A DNA stretch of 64,000 bases from Croceicoccus sp. YJ47 (lineage in GTDB: Bacteria > Pseudomonadota > Alphaproteobacteria > Sphingomonadales > Sphingomonadaceae): positions 934,501 to 998,500 of the forward strand of contig NZ_CP067087.1 in the NCBI RefSeq assembly GCF_016745095.1. Reading direction: 5' to 3'. This document shows positions 42,887 to 53,080 of the stretch, piece after piece. The stretch's first letter is position 1, and every line of letters starts with the position of its first letter. The notes beneath the pieces are model-generated. The model had not been told where the DNA came from. It worked only from the letters and a program-made list of their open reading frames with translations, and made no database searches. Position numbers and translations under genes: made by a program.

Positions 42887-43672
42887 TCAACCCTGCACGG
42901 GGACCAGATTGACGGCCGAATGCTTGCCCCGTCGGTCGACTTCGAGGTCGAATTCCACCCGGTCGCCTTCGTTCAGCTCACGCAGACCAGACCGTTCCAC
43001 AGCGCTGATGTGTACGAACGCATCCGCCGCGCCATCGTCGCGGGTGATGAAGCCGAAGCCCTTCATCGAATTGAAGAACTTGACGGTGCCCGTCGCCTTT
43101 TCGCCGGTCAGCTCGCGCTGCGGCGCTTCGCGCTTGGCCGGACCGCCCGCGCTCGGCGGGACAATGTCGCCGACGACCTGGATATCAGCGGCCGAAACCT
43201 TGCCGCCGCGATCGACGAGATTGAATTCGAGCTCCTGTCCTTCGCCCAACCCTTCAAGGCCGGCACGCTCGACCGCGCTGATGTGGATGAACACATCTTC
43301 GCCGCCATCATCGCGCTGGATGAAGCCAAAACCTTTTTGCGAGTTGAAGAATTTTACCGTGCCCCGGCCCGTGCCGACCACCTGCGCCGGCATGCGGCCG
43401 CCACCGCCACCGCCACCAGCGCCGCCGCCGCGGAAACCGCCACCGCCGCCACCGGGGCCGCCGCGGTCGTTGCCGAACCCGCCGCGGTCATTGCCAAAGC
43501 CGCCGCGATCGCCATAGCCGCGATCCTGGCCGAAACCGCTCCCGCGATCATGGCCAAAGCCGCCGCGGTCTCCCCCGAAACCGCCGCCCTGCGAGAACGG
43601 GTCGTAGCTGTCTTCGCCAAAACCTTCGCGCTTGTCGCGACCCCTGCCGCGCCGACCTTTATCAAAACCCAT
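42887..43672 (-). CDS. Cold-shock protein with two CSDs and a glycine/arginine-rich N-terminus
   Basis: 261 residues. Two cold-shock domains are clear, each with RNP1 ([10 protein letters not shown] and [10 protein letters not shown]) and RNP2 (VFIHISAVE and AFVHISAVE), separated by a linker of about 20 residues. The N-terminal 95 residues are low-complexity: repeats of GGFGxDRG and a G-rich block, similar to RGG regions of RNA-binding proteins. Double-CSD proteins are typical of alphaproteobacteria; the long RGG-like head is less usual and suggests RNA binding or condensate formation. Confidence 0.9.
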   Translation of the reverse strand: MGFDKGRRGRGRDKREGFGEDSYDPFSQGGGFGGDRGGFGHDRGSGFGQDRGYGDRGGFGNDRGGFGNDRGGPGGGGGGFRGGGAGGGGGGGRMPAQVVGTGRGTVKFFNSQKGFGFIQRDDGGEDVFIHISAVERAGLEGLGEGQELEFNLVDRGGKVSAADIQVVGDIVPPSAGGPAKREAPQRELTGEKATGTVKFFNSMKGFGFITRDDGAADAFVHISAVERSGLRELNEGDRVEFDLEVDRRGKHSAVNLVPVQG

Positions 43673-43935
43673 AAACCGAAAACATTCCCAAATCGCGCCC
43701 TAAGCCTATTATCCCATGGCGAGCGGACGGGGCACGCCATGCGATCGGACCCCGCATCTTTAATGAGGGATTCCCACTGACATTCTTTTTCATAAATCAT
43801 TTTGGAACCAATAGCGAATGATTTGCGCACGGGATCGGCAATCCTCGTGCAGCACGGCGCCGGCATGCGAAATTTTCGTTGCGCGCGTGCCATCACCGCC
43901 TTGCGGAAACCGTCGCATCTTGGCAGGGGCAAGCG

Positions 43936-44739
43936 GTGGATATCCTTTCTCTTCTCGCCGATCCGTCCGCGTGGGCGGCCCTGCTGACGCTGATCGTGCT
44001 CGAGGTCGTGCTCGGCATCGACAACCTCGTTTTTATCGCGATTTTGTCGAACAAGCTGCCGGCCGGGCAACAGCAGAAGGCCCGCCGCATCGGTCTTATC
44101 CTCGCGCTCGTCATGCGAATCGGCCTGCTCATGCTCATCGGCTGGCTGGTGACCTTGCAAACCCCGCTTTTCGATCTCGGCCTTCGCGGCGCGCCCGGCC
44201 CGCATGGACAGCCCACATTCGAAACCGCGTTTTCGGGCCGCGACCTCATCCTCCTGGCGGGCGGGCTGTTTCTCCTCTGGAAAGCGACCAAGGAAATTCA
44301 CCACAGCATGGAGCCCGAGGACAATTCGGGGGACCTGCTGGACAAGACGAAGGGCGCGGCCGAGCTTACGTTCACCGCCGCCATCGTTCAGATCATCGCG
44401 CTCGATGTGGTGTTTTCCATTGATTCGATCCTGACCGCGGTCGGCATGACCGATGAAATTCCCATCATGGTGACGGCCGTGGTCATCACCGTCGGCATCA
44501 TGCTCGTGGCGGCGGATCCGCTTGCGCGCTTTATCGAAAACAATCCGACACTCGTGATGCTCGCCTTGTCCTTCCTCGTGATGATCGGGCTGGTGCTCAT
44601 CGCCGATGGTTTCGGGTTTCACGTGCCGAAGGGTTACATCTATGCGGCCATGGGTTTTTCAGTCGCGGTCGAGGTGCTGAACATGGCCCAGCGCAATCGC
44701 CGCCTCAAAAACAGCGCCGCCAAACAGGAAACCGCATGA
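43936..44739 (+). CDS. TerC-family integral membrane protein
   Basis: 267 residues starting with GTG at 43936, with AGGGG 6 nt upstream; the longer frame back to 43879 has no membrane character. About seven membrane segments, with the TerC signature [21 protein letters not shown] near the start and [19 protein letters not shown] in the middle, both with membrane-embedded acidic residues. TerC proteins (Alx type) handle manganese export or serve secreted metalloproteins; the tellurite name is historical. Overlaps the next gene by 4 nt. Confidence 0.92.
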   Translation: MDILSLLADPSAWAALLTLIVLEVVLGIDNLVFIAILSNKLPAGQQQKARRIGLILALVMRIGLLMLIGWLVTLQTPLFDLGLRGAPGPHGQPTFETAFSGRDLILLAGGLFLLWKATKEIHHSMEPEDNSGDLLDKTKGAAELTFTAAIVQIIALDVVFSIDSILTAVGMTDEIPIMVTAVVITVGIMLVAADPLARFIENNPTLVMLALSFLVMIGLVLIADGFGFHVPKGYIYAAMGFSVAVEVLNMAQRNRRLKNSAAKQETA

Positions 44740-45179
44740 CCCAGTTTCGCAAGATCGACGACCGTTTTTACGCAAGCCCGCAGATTTCGGCAGACGATAT
44801 CGCCGCAGCCGCCAAGCTTGGCATTACCGCCATCGTCAACAATCGCCCCGATGGCGAGGATGCGGATCAGCCCGAAGGCGACACCATCGCAGCCCAGGCC
44901 CGCGCCGCCGGCCTGAGCTATGTCGCGATCCCCGTCACCCACGCCGGTATCGGACAGGGACAGGTAGATGCCATGCTGGCCGCCGTACAGGATGCCAACG
45001 GGCCGGTGCTGGCCTATTGCCGGTCGGGCACGCGTTCGACGATGTTGTGGGCGCTTGCCGCCGCGAAACGGGGCGATCCGCCGGCGGTGATCGCATCGAA
45101 GGCCGCGCAGGCCGGATATGACGTGTCCCCCATCCGTCAGATGATCGACATGCTGTCGGCCGGTCGGGCGGAAAGCTGA
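44736..45179 (+). CDS. TIGR01244-type phosphatase (beta-lactamase hydrolase-like, DUF442)
   Basis: 147 residues. N-terminal [23 protein letters not shown] and the active-site loop YCRSGTRST (Cys-x5-Arg, as in dual-specificity phosphatases) match the BLH/DUF442 family. In relatives this domain works with a sulfur dioxygenase in hydrogen sulfide metabolism (Blh/CstB-like), but no such partner is adjacent here. Coupled to the TerC gene by a 4-nt overlap. Confidence 0.85.
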   Translation: MTQFRKIDDRFYASPQISADDIAAAAKLGITAIVNNRPDGEDADQPEGDTIAAQARAAGLSYVAIPVTHAGIGQGQVDAMLAAVQDANGPVLAYCRSGTRSTMLWALAAAKRGDPPAVIASKAAQAGYDVSPIRQMIDMLSAGRAES

Positions 45180-45189
45180 CGGACTTGAG

Positions 45190-45528
45190 CTAAAGGGCGT
45201 TGCTGCCCGTCTCGTTCGTGCGAATCCGAACCGCCTCGACGAGATCGAAGACGAAGATCTTGCCGTCGCCGATCGCCTGCGTGCTGGCGACGGACTGTAT
45301 CGTTTCGACCGCCCGCTCGCCGAGCATGTCGTCGGTCGCGATCTCCAGCTTGACCTTCGGCACCATGTTGACCGCATATTCGGCGCCGCGATAGATTTCG
45401 GTCTGGCCCTTCTGCCGGCTAAAGCCCTTCACCTCGCTCACGGTCATGCCGGCAATGCCAAGGTCGGCAAGCGCGGACCGCACCTCTTCCAGCTTGTGCG
45501 GCTTTATGATGGCGATGATATATTTCAT
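45190..45528 (-). CDS. PII nitrogen regulatory protein (second copy)
   Basis: 112 residues from the ATG at 45528. The PII T-loop carries Tyr51 in GQTEIYRGAEYAVNM, the uridylylation site, and the B-loop is TQAIGDGKIFVFDL. It binds ATP/ADP and 2-oxoglutarate and controls AmtB and nitrogen enzymes. It lies 208 bp beyond the amt stop, past an intrinsic terminator, so it is expressed by read-through or from a promoter of its own that I could not identify. Confidence 0.93.
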   Translation of the reverse strand: MKYIIAIIKPHKLEEVRSALADLGIAGMTVSEVKGFSRQKGQTEIYRGAEYAVNMVPKVKLEIATDDMLGERAVETIQSVASTQAIGDGKIFVFDLVEAVRIRTNETGSNAL

Positions 45529-45613
45529 GGTCTGCGCCTTTTGCCTGGCCTTGGATGCGGGACACCGGTTCTGACGGCGCGGCGCCAATATCGCAACCCC
45601 TCCATGATATGCG

Positions 45614-45646
45614 AAAAAAGAGGCCGGAAGCGTGATGCTTCCGGCC
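45614..45646 (-). terminator. Intrinsic terminator after amt
   Basis: On the minus strand a perfect 10-bp stem, GGCCGGAAGC with GCTTCCGGCC (45622-45631 and 45637-45646), a 5-nt loop and then TCTTTTTT. It separates amt from the second PII gene. Confidence 0.9.
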
Positions 45647-45736
45647 CGAGTTGCGTTCGCAGGAGGAACGCGTGGAGGCGGAGAGGGGTGAGGAGAGGAG
45701 AAAGCCCCGCCCCGCCAAGAAGGATGTCAACGCGCC

Positions 45737-47074
45737 TCAGCGATTGACGAACTCCGGATAGGCATCGACACCCACCTCGACACGGTCGAGGCCGAGCATC
45801 TCTTCCTCTTCGGTCGGGCGCAGGCCGATGGTGAACTTCAGCGCGAACCAGACGATGGCGCTGGCGATCGAGACGAACACGCCGGTGGCGACCACGCCGA
45901 TCAGCTGCGCCATGAACGGCACATCGCCATTGGTCAGAGGAACGATCAGCGTGCCCCAGATGCCCGCACAAAGGTGGACGGGGATGGCGCCGACGACATC
46001 GTCGATCTTCAATTTGTCGAGCAGCGGAACCACCGCCACCACGAGCGCGCCGCCGATGGCACCGATGAAGAGCGCGGCTGGCACGCTCGGCGTGAGCGGT
46101 TCGGCCGTGATCGACACCAGACCCGCCAGCGCACCGTTGAGCGCCATGGTCACATCGACTTTCTTGTAAAGGATCTGCGTCAGGACGATCGCGGTAACCA
46201 CCCCGGCGCAGGCCGACATGTTGGTGTTCACGAAGATCTTCGACACGTCGGACACGTCGCCGACCGTTCCCATGGCGAGCTGCGATGCGCCGTTGAACCC
46301 GAACCAGCCGAGCCACAGGATGAAGGTGCCGAGCGTCGCCAGCGGAATGTTCGTGCCGGGGAAGACCATGACCTTGCCATCGGCGCCATATCGCCCAAGC
46401 CGCGCACCCAGGATCAACGCCCCGGTCAGTGCCGCCCAGCCCCCGGTGGAGTGCACCAGCGTCGAGCCGGCGAAATCGGAGAAGCCCATCTGGTCAAGGA
46501 AGCCTGCGCCCCATTCCCAGCTCACGACGGTGGGATAGATGATGCCGGTCAGGATCACGGTAAACAGCAGGAACGGCCACAGCTTGATCCGTTCGGCCAG
46601 CGTGCCCGAAACGATCGACGCGGTCGTGGCGCAGAATACCATCTGGAAGAACCAGTCCGATGCGACCGAATAGCCGGTTTCGACATCGGCCTCACCGACG
46701 CCCTGCATCGGGTAGATGATCCCCGAAAGACCGAAATAGCCGTTGAAATCGCCCGGATAGGCGATGTTGTAGCCGATGAACCAGAACATGATCCCGGCAA
46801 TCGCATAGAGCGCGATGTTCTTGAGGCACTGCATCGACACGTTCTTCGTGCGGACGAGGCCGGCTTCGAGCATGGCGAAACCCGCCGCCATCCACATGAC
46901 GAGGAACCCGCCGATCAGGAACAGCAAGGTGTTGAGGATATAGGCGGTGCCCCCGCCCACGGCGACGGCATCGACCGCCTCGGTGCTGCCCTGCTGGGCA
47001 AAGGCGACGAGCGGCGCGGCCACGGCGGCCGCAGCGATCCCGGCTGCGCCCAGTTTTGCATAGATGCGATACAT
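45737..47074 (-). CDS. amt: Ammonium transporter
   Basis: 445 residues from the ATG at 47074, chosen for its AGGGGG site; an in-frame TTG further back overlaps the PII gene. A signal-peptide-like start is followed by about eleven membrane segments. The AmtB pore features are present: the twin-histidine region (LVHSTGGWAAL and HLCAGIWGTL) and the DFAGSTLVHS motif. It imports ammonium and is blocked by unmodified PII. It lies 17 bp after the first PII gene. Confidence 0.95.
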   Translation of the reverse strand: MYRIYAKLGAAGIAAAAVAAPLVAFAQQGSTEAVDAVAVGGGTAYILNTLLFLIGGFLVMWMAAGFAMLEAGLVRTKNVSMQCLKNIALYAIAGIMFWFIGYNIAYPGDFNGYFGLSGIIYPMQGVGEADVETGYSVASDWFFQMVFCATTASIVSGTLAERIKLWPFLLFTVILTGIIYPTVVSWEWGAGFLDQMGFSDFAGSTLVHSTGGWAALTGALILGARLGRYGADGKVMVFPGTNIPLATLGTFILWLGWFGFNGASQLAMGTVGDVSDVSKIFVNTNMSACAGVVTAIVLTQILYKKVDVTMALNGALAGLVSITAEPLTPSVPAALFIGAIGGALVVAVVPLLDKLKIDDVVGAIPVHLCAGIWGTLIVPLTNGDVPFMAQLIGVVATGVFVSIASAIVWFALKFTIGLRPTEEEEMLGLDRVEVGVDAYPEFVNR

Positions 47075-47091
47075 GTTCGAAACCCCCTGTT

Positions 47092-47430
47092 TCAAAGCGC
47101 GGTGTCGCCGGATTCGCCCGTGCGGATGCGCGTGGCGGCGGCAAGGTCGAGGACGAAGAGCTTGCCATCGCCGATGGAATCGGTGCTTGCGACCTGCTGA
47201 ATCGTTTCGACGATCTGCGGCGCGAGCGAATCGGCTGCCGCAATTTCCAGCTTCACCTTCGGAAGCATGTTGGTCGAATATTCCGCACCGCGGTAAATCT
47301 CGGTCTGCCCTTTCTGACGACCGAACCCCTTCACCTCCGACACGGTCATGCCGGCGACGCCGATGCCGCTCAGCGCTTCACGCACTTCGTCCAGCTTGAA
47401 CGGCTTGATGATGGCAATGATGAATTTCAC
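47092..47430 (-). CDS. glnK: PII nitrogen regulatory protein, amt-linked (GlnK type)
   Basis: 112 residues starting with GTG at 47430 (GGGGGATAGG upstream). Tyr51 (GQTEIYRGAEYSTNM) is the uridylylation site; the C-loop and TRIRTGESG end match PII. Together with amt it forms the classical glnK-amtB pair, controlled here by a sigma54 promoter, so it should be induced on nitrogen limitation. The second PII downstream differs at several T-loop and C-terminal positions. Confidence 0.94.
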   Translation of the reverse strand: MKFIIAIIKPFKLDEVREALSGIGVAGMTVSEVKGFGRQKGQTEIYRGAEYSTNMLPKVKLEIAAADSLAPQIVETIQQVASTDSIGDGKLFVLDLAAATRIRTGESGDTAL

Positions 47431-47481
47431 GCCTATCCCCCTCGATTGCTCGACCGGCCCGTCGCCGGCTGCCCAGCACAT

Positions 47482-47497
47482 AGCAAGGCGCGTGCCA
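47482..47497 (-). promoter_or_regulatory. Sigma54 (RpoN) promoter of glnK-amt
   Basis: On the minus strand TGGCAC-N5-TTGCT fully matches the RpoN consensus (TGGCAC-N5-TTGCW), with GG and GC 10 nt apart. It lies about 52 bp upstream of the GTG start. No clear NtrC site was spotted upstream. Confidence 0.85.
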
Positions 47498-47618
47498 GTA
47501 ACGGACTTTGCCGCGAAAACAGGGTGTTGCGTAAAATGGCGGTAAAGGAATGGTTAAACCGGGCGCCTCTCATTTGGGCAAGGCGCATCGGCTGCCCATT
47601 TTTTAGGCAGGTGAAGCG

Positions 47619-48314
47619 TCACCCCTGACAGTTGAGCCGCGCCCACACCGGCAGATGATCCGATGCGCGCGAGGCGAGCGCGGAGTGATGCACCCCCGTG
47701 TCCACGCAATCCCACTCGGACGATGCGATGATCCGGTCGAGCCGGGCAAGCGGGCGGCGCGCGGGAAAGCTGCGCCCGCTGTCGAGCACGGTCCAGTCGT
47801 CGTCGAACACGCGGAATACCCCGCCGCGCCCGGCCCACTCATTGGTGTCGCCCATCAACACGGTCGGGCATTCCTCACACCCGCCGAGATGGCTGAGCAC
47901 GGCCTCGGCCTGATGCCTCCGGCGCAGGCCCGACAGGTCGAGATGCATGCCCACCACCCGAACGCGCTGCCCATCGATCACCGCATCGAGCCTGATCGCG
48001 CCGCGCGGCTCCAGCGTGGGCAGGGCGATCGTGGCGGCCTCGATCACCTCCACGCCTTTCCGCACGAGAAAGCCATTGCCGTGCCAGCCCATCGACAGCG
48101 GCCGGGTATCGAGCGGGACGGGGCGATAGGGCGAATCCTCGACCCGCGCGCGCGGCAGCACGCTTTCGCGCGTACCGAAACGCCGGTCGCATTCCTGAAG
48201 CGCGATGATATCCGCGTCGATCTCGTGCAGCACCGCCAGAATGCGATCCGGATCACGGCGCCGGTCCAGCCCGACCGCCTTGTGGATGTTGTAGCTGGCG
48301 AATTTCAACTGCAC
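47619..48314 (-). CDS. Endonuclease/exonuclease/phosphatase-family protein
   Basis: 231 residues. EEP fold motifs: KFASYNIHKAVG (first metal ligand Asn), DIIALQECDRRFG (Glu), VVGMHLDLSG, VLMGDTNEW (Asp-x-Asn) and SRASDHLPVWARL (His). The substrate, DNA, phospholipid or phosphoinositide, cannot be told. No membrane segment or signal peptide. It begins 7 bp after the prfC stop and probably shares its transcript. Confidence 0.9.
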   Translation of the reverse strand: MQLKFASYNIHKAVGLDRRRDPDRILAVLHEIDADIIALQECDRRFGTRESVLPRARVEDSPYRPVPLDTRPLSMGWHGNGFLVRKGVEVIEAATIALPTLEPRGAIRLDAVIDGQRVRVVGMHLDLSGLRRRHQAEAVLSHLGGCEECPTVLMGDTNEWAGRGGVFRVFDDDWTVLDSGRSFPARRPLARLDRIIASSEWDCVDTGVHHSALASRASDHLPVWARLNCQG

Positions 48315-48321
48315 GGCTGGC

Positions 48322-49866
48322 CTAACGCTCCTTCGTAGCGGAAAAGGTCAGATCGGGATTGCGTTCCTGCTGATAGCCGACATCCCACGCCGATTTCGCC
48401 ATGAACACGAAATCGCCATCGCGGTCCTTCGCCAGATTGGCGCGGTTGTATTTCTCGAACGCGTCCAGCGCCTTTTCATCGCCGCGGATCCAGCGCGCGG
48501 TGTCGAACGGCGCCGGCTCCAGCATCGCCTCGACCTTGTATTCCGCCTCCAGCCGGGACACGAGCACCTCGAGCTGCAATTGCCCGACCACGCCGATGAT
48601 CCATTGCCCGCCCAGCTCGGGGTAGAACACCTGGATCACGCCTTCCTCCGAAAGATCGTCGAGCGCCTTTCGCAATTGCTTCGTCTTGGTCGGATCCTTC
48701 AGGATCACGCGGCGCAGGATTTCGGGCGCGAAATTGGGCAGGCCGGTGAAACGGATGTCGTTCTTCTCCGACAGCGTATCGCCCACGCGCAACGTGCCGT
48801 GATTGGGAATGCCGATGATGTCGCCCGGAAAGGCGGCGTCGGCAATCTCGCGATCCTGCGCGAAGAACATGATGGGCGAATGCACCGCGATCGGCTTGCC
48901 AAGCCCGCTCGGCGTCAGTTTCATGCCGCGCTTGAACGTGCCCGACACCATCCGCATGAACGCGATGCGGTCGCGGTGTTGCCGGTCCATGTTCGCCTGC
49001 ACCTTGAAGATAAAGCCCGAAACCTCATCGCAGGTGGGGGCCACCTCGCCCGCCTCGGTCGGCTGGGGCCGGGGCGGCGGGGCGAATGCGCTGATCGCCT
49101 CGATCAGTTCGGTCACGCCGAAATTCTTGAGCGCCGACCCGAAATAGACCGGCGTCAGGTCGCCGCCGCGATAGGCGTCGATATCGAATTCGGGGTAGCC
49201 GATCTGCGCCAGCTCCGCCTGCTCCGCGAATTCCTCGGGCATTTCGGGATCGGCGTCCCGCTTGCCGAGGAATTCCTTCGACGGACCCTCGGGACGCGCG
49301 GCTTTCCCGCTCGCGAAATCGAGCACGCCTTCGAACCGGCCGCCGGTGCCGATAGGCCAGCTCATCGGACACACGTCGAGCGCGAGCATGTCGGCCACTT
49401 CATCGAGCAGTTCGAACGGTTCGCGCCCTTCGCGGTCCACCTTGTTGACGAAGGTGATGATCGGCACCGAGCGAAGCCGGCACACCTCGAACAGCTTGCG
49501 GGTCTGCGGCTCGATGCCTTTCGCGGCGTCGATCACCATGATGGCGGAATCGACGGCGGTCAGCGTGCGATAGGTGTCCTCGGAAAAATCTTCATGCCCC
49601 GGCGTGTCGAGCAGGTTGAAGGTGATGACATTGCCGTCCGCATCCGTCCGCTCGAACGTCATGACCGAGCTTGTGACCGAAATGCCGCGCTGCTGCTCGA
49701 TCTTCATCCAGTCGGAGCGGGCACGCCGCGCCTGCCCGCGGGCCTTGACCTCGCTTACCAGGTGGATTGCGCCGCCTGTAAGCAGCAGCTTCTCGGTCAG
49801 CGTGGTCTTGCCCGCGTCGGGGTGGGAGATGATGGCGAATGTACGCCGCTGCGGAATGGCTGTCAT
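48322..49866 (-). CDS. prfC: Peptide chain release factor 3
   Basis: 514 residues from the ATG at 49866. GTPase motifs: G1 SHPDAGKTT (residues 14-22), G2 with RGISVTSSV, G3 DTPGHEDF, G4 NKVD (TFVNKVDREGR). The RF3-specific domain is complete to the C-terminus (NPDLTFSATKER). It removes RF1/RF2 from the ribosome after termination. Lone gene with its own promoter region. Confidence 0.96.
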   Translation of the reverse strand: MTAIPQRRTFAIISHPDAGKTTLTEKLLLTGGAIHLVSEVKARGQARRARSDWMKIEQQRGISVTSSVMTFERTDADGNVITFNLLDTPGHEDFSEDTYRTLTAVDSAIMVIDAAKGIEPQTRKLFEVCRLRSVPIITFVNKVDREGREPFELLDEVADMLALDVCPMSWPIGTGGRFEGVLDFASGKAARPEGPSKEFLGKRDADPEMPEEFAEQAELAQIGYPEFDIDAYRGGDLTPVYFGSALKNFGVTELIEAISAFAPPPRPQPTEAGEVAPTCDEVSGFIFKVQANMDRQHRDRIAFMRMVSGTFKRGMKLTPSGLGKPIAVHSPIMFFAQDREIADAAFPGDIIGIPNHGTLRVGDTLSEKNDIRFTGLPNFAPEILRRVILKDPTKTKQLRKALDDLSEEGVIQVFYPELGGQWIIGVVGQLQLEVLVSRLEAEYKVEAMLEPAPFDTARWIRGDEKALDAFEKYNRANLAKDRDGDFVFMAKSAWDVGYQQERNPDLTFSATKER

Positions 49867-49926
49867 GCCCCGCGCTTTAGGGGCGCGGGCGCATGGTAGC
49901 AATATCGCGTATCGCGCCCGCCGGTC

Positions 49927-50679
49927 TCAGCCCTCGTCGCGGGCCACGTTAAAACCGTTGAAGCTCTGCGTAACGGGCATCAGTTCGAGCCGGTTGATAT
50001 TGAGATGCGGCGGCAGCTGCGCCACCCACAGCATGGTTTCGGCAATATCGCCGCCCGTCATCGGGTCCGCCCCGCGATAGAACGCATCGGCCGCCTCCCG
50101 GTCGCCGCCATTGCGCACGAAGGTGAACTCGGTATCCACCATGCCCGGCTCGATATTGGTGACGCGCACGCCGGTCCCATGCAGATCGGCGCGCAGGCCG
50201 AGCGAGAATTGCGTCACGAACGCCTTCGTCCCGCCATAGACGTTCCCGCCCGGATAGGGGTATGTGCCCGCCACGCTCGACAGGTTGATGATCGCGCCCT
50301 TGCGTTCGATCAGCAGCGGCAGCAGCCGGTGCGTCAACCCGACCAGCGCGGTCACGTTGGTCTCGATCATCGTGTGCCAGTCGGACAGATCCGCCTCGAC
50401 CGCCGGACCCGAACCCAGCGCCAGCCCGGCATTGTTGATGAGCAGATCGATCCCTGCGAATCGCTCGGGCAAACCCTTGATGGCGGCATCGCGCGCCGCC
50501 GCATCGCGAATGTCGAAGGCCAGCGGCAGCACCGCCTCGCCCAGATCCTGCGCCAGCGCGTCGAGCCGTTCCTGCCGCCGCCCGGTCGCGATGACCTGCC
50601 AGCCTGCGCCTGCGAACGCGCGGGCCGCAGCCTCGCCAATGCCCGCCGTCGCGCCCGTGATCAGAACCGTTCTTGCCAT
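49927..50679 (-). CDS. Short-chain dehydrogenase, YdfG-like
   Basis: 250 residues. The SDR cofactor motif TGATAGIGEA and the catalytic tetrad in NNAG, SSVAGTYPYPGGNVYGGTKAF (Ser, Tyr, Lys) are complete. The arginines after the first glycine loop (ATGRRQERL) suggest NADP. Closest known type is YdfG, which oxidises 3-hydroxy acids such as serine and 3-hydroxypropionate. It starts 1 bp after the pheT stop codon, so is probably the last gene of the pheST operon. Confidence 0.87.
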   Translation of the reverse strand: MARTVLITGATAGIGEAAARAFAGAGWQVIATGRRQERLDALAQDLGEAVLPLAFDIRDAAARDAAIKGLPERFAGIDLLINNAGLALGSGPAVEADLSDWHTMIETNVTALVGLTHRLLPLLIERKGAIINLSSVAGTYPYPGGNVYGGTKAFVTQFSLGLRADLHGTGVRVTNIEPGMVDTEFTFVRNGGDREAADAFYRGADPMTGGDIAETMLWVAQLPPHLNINRLELMPVTQSFNGFNVARDEG

Positions 50680-50680
50680 C

Positions 50681-53080
50681 TCAGCCTCTCAATACCGCGC
50701 CGCGCTTTGCCGCCGCCGCAACGATGGCATCGCTGATCGCTTTCAGATCGTCTTCGGTGAAACTCGCCTGTTGCGGCTGAAGCACGACCTCGACCGCGAT
50801 CGACTTGTGCCCCTCGGCGACGCCGGCCCCGCGGAATTCGTCGAAGATGCGTGCCTCGACGACATGCTTCTTGTCCGCGCCCTTCACCGCCTTGACCAGA
50901 TCGCCGGCGGCGACATCGTCAGGCACGAGAAATGCGAAATCGCGCATCACCGATTGCAGCGCCGGCGGGGCGTAGGACGCACGCGTGAAGCTGCGCTCTC
51001 CCTTCTTCGCCGGAATCGCGTCGAGGAAGATTTCCACCGCCATGACCGCGCCATTGAGGTCGAACCCCTTCGCGATCCGCGGGTGCAGCGTGCCGAACCG
51101 GGCGAGCACGTTCTTCGGCCCGAGCCGCAGCGTCGCCGACTGCCCGGGATGGAACTGCTCGCCCGCCTCGCCCATCACCTGCAGGTTTTCGACCGGCGCG
51201 CCCGCCGCGTCGAGCAGCGCCATCGCCTCCGCCTTCGCATCGAAGGCATCGAACATTCGCGCCTTGCCCGCTTGCCAGCCGCGCGGCGATTTCTCTCCCG
51301 CCATGACGAGGCCGAGCGTCAGCCGTTCGTCACTCGCCCCGCCCTTGCCGCGCAGATAGCGGCGGCCGATCTCGAACAGGCGCACGCTGTCCGCGCCGCG
51401 CGCCATGTTGCGCTGCGCCGCCATCAGCAGTCCGGGGATGAGCGAGGGGCGCATCGCCTTCATGTCCTCGCTGATCGGGTTGGCGAGCACCCAGGGCTGC
51501 CCATCCGCGAAAGCCTCGGCCACCGGCATGGGCAGGAAAGACCAGGTCACCGCCTCGTGATGGCCCCTTGCGGCGGCGGCCCGCCGGACGCGCCGTTCGC
51601 GCGCCTGCTCCGCCGTGACGGTCGGCTGCGCGACGCCCTCGGCCCGGTCGAGGGCGACCGACGGGATCGCGTCCAGCCCGTGAATGCGAATGACCTCCTC
51701 GACCAGATCGGGGGCGCCATCGACATCCGGGCGCCACCCCGGCACCGCCACGATCCAGTGGTCCTGCGTCTGCGTCACGGTAAAGCCCAGCCGCTCCAGA
51801 ATGTCCCGCTGCGTCGCGTGCGGGACATCCATACCGCCCAGCGAACGCGTCAACGCCGGATCGAAAGCGACCGTCTTTTCCGCGGCGGGCGGTGCCCCCA
51901 CATGGCACACCTCGCTCGCCTCTCCCCCACAAATGTCGAGGATCAGACGGGTCAGAAGTTCCAGCCCGTTATTCACGAAACCGGGGTCGATACCGCGCTC
52001 GAACCGGCTGCGCGCATCGCTGGTGAGGTTCAGCTTCCGCCCGGTCAGCGCGATGCGCACCGGATCGAAATAGGCGACCTCCAGCAATATGTCCGTCGTC
52101 GCATCGGTGCAGGACGAATGCTCGCCCCCCATGATGCCCGCGATATCGTGCACGCCCGCCTCGTCCGCGATGACCAGCATCGTATCGTCGAGCGTGTATT
52201 CCTTTTCATTGAGCGCGGTGACGGTTTCCCCATCCCTCGCCCGCCGCGCCGTGACCGCGCCCGACAGCTTCGTCAGATCATAGGCGTGGCTGGGCCTCCC
52301 ATAGGTCAGCATCACGTAATTGGTGATGTCGACCAGCGCCGAAATCGGCCGCTGGCCCGCGGATTTCAGCCGCGCCTGCATCCAGTCCGGGCTGACGCCA
52401 TTGGCCACGCCGCGAATCGTCCGCCCGTAGAACGCGGGGCATCCGTCGCGATCCTCGATCCGGATGTCCACCGGACACGGCCCGTCGCCCGCAACCGGCG
52501 CGGCATCGACCGGTTTCAACGTGCCCAGCCCCGCCGCGGCCAGATCGCGCGCGATGCCGTAAACGCCCATGCAATCGGGCCGGTTGGGCGTGATCGCCAC
52601 GTCGAACACCGGATCGTCGAGCCCGGCATAATCGGCATAGTCCGTGCCCACGGGCGCATCGGACGGCAATTCGATGATGCCGTCGTGATCCTGGCCCATG
52701 TCGAGTTCGCGCGCCGAACACATCATGCCGTTCGATTCGACGCCGCGGATCGCCGCCTTGCGCATTTCCATGCCGTTCGACGGCACCACCGCGCCGGGCA
52801 GGCCCAGCACGCCGACAAGCCCCGCCCGCGCATTGGGCGCGCCGCAGACCACGGTGAGCGGCTGGCCATCGCCGCTGTCGACGCAAAGCACCTGCAGCTT
52901 GTCCGCGTCGGGATGTTTTTCCGCCGTCAGCACCTTCGCCACGCGAAAGCCGGCCAGATCCTCGGCCGGGTTTTCCACGCCCTCGATCTCCAGCCCGATC
53001 GCGGTCAGCTTCGCCGCGATCTCGTCGACGGTCGCGTCGGTGTCGAGATGATCCTTCAACCAGGACAGCGAGAACTTCAT
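50681..53080 (-). CDS. pheT: Phenylalanine-tRNA ligase beta subunit
   Basis: 799 residues, full length. The N-terminal tRNA-binding EMAP/OB domain ([27 protein letters not shown]), B3/B4 editing region, B5 domain and the C-terminal ferredoxin-like anticodon-binding domain ([20 protein letters not shown]) are all present. Together with PheS it forms the tetramer that charges tRNA-Phe. Overlaps pheS by 4 nt. Confidence 0.97.
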   Translation of the reverse strand: MKFSLSWLKDHLDTDATVDEIAAKLTAIGLEIEGVENPAEDLAGFRVAKVLTAEKHPDADKLQVLCVDSGDGQPLTVVCGAPNARAGLVGVLGLPGAVVPSNGMEMRKAAIRGVESNGMMCSARELDMGQDHDGIIELPSDAPVGTDYADYAGLDDPVFDVAITPNRPDCMGVYGIARDLAAAGLGTLKPVDAAPVAGDGPCPVDIRIEDRDGCPAFYGRTIRGVANGVSPDWMQARLKSAGQRPISALVDITNYVMLTYGRPSHAYDLTKLSGAVTARRARDGETVTALNEKEYTLDDTMLVIADEAGVHDIAGIMGGEHSSCTDATTDILLEVAYFDPVRIALTGRKLNLTSDARSRFERGIDPGFVNNGLELLTRLILDICGGEASEVCHVGAPPAAEKTVAFDPALTRSLGGMDVPHATQRDILERLGFTVTQTQDHWIVAVPGWRPDVDGAPDLVEEVIRIHGLDAIPSVALDRAEGVAQPTVTAEQARERRVRRAAAARGHHEAVTWSFLPMPVAEAFADGQPWVLANPISEDMKAMRPSLIPGLLMAAQRNMARGADSVRLFEIGRRYLRGKGGASDERLTLGLVMAGEKSPRGWQAGKARMFDAFDAKAEAMALLDAAGAPVENLQVMGEAGEQFHPGQSATLRLGPKNVLARFGTLHPRIAKGFDLNGAVMAVEIFLDAIPAKKGERSFTRASYAPPALQSVMRDFAFLVPDDVAAGDLVKAVKGADKKHVVEARIFDEFRGAGVAEGHKSIAVEVVLQPQQASFTEDDLKAISDAIVAAAAKRGAVLRG

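Noticed and set aside
47575-47604. Hairpin TGGGCA...TGCCCA followed by six Ts on the plus strand
   Set aside because: Both neighbouring genes are on the minus strand, where the T-run precedes the stem, so it is not a terminator for them; an antisense transcript was not supported.
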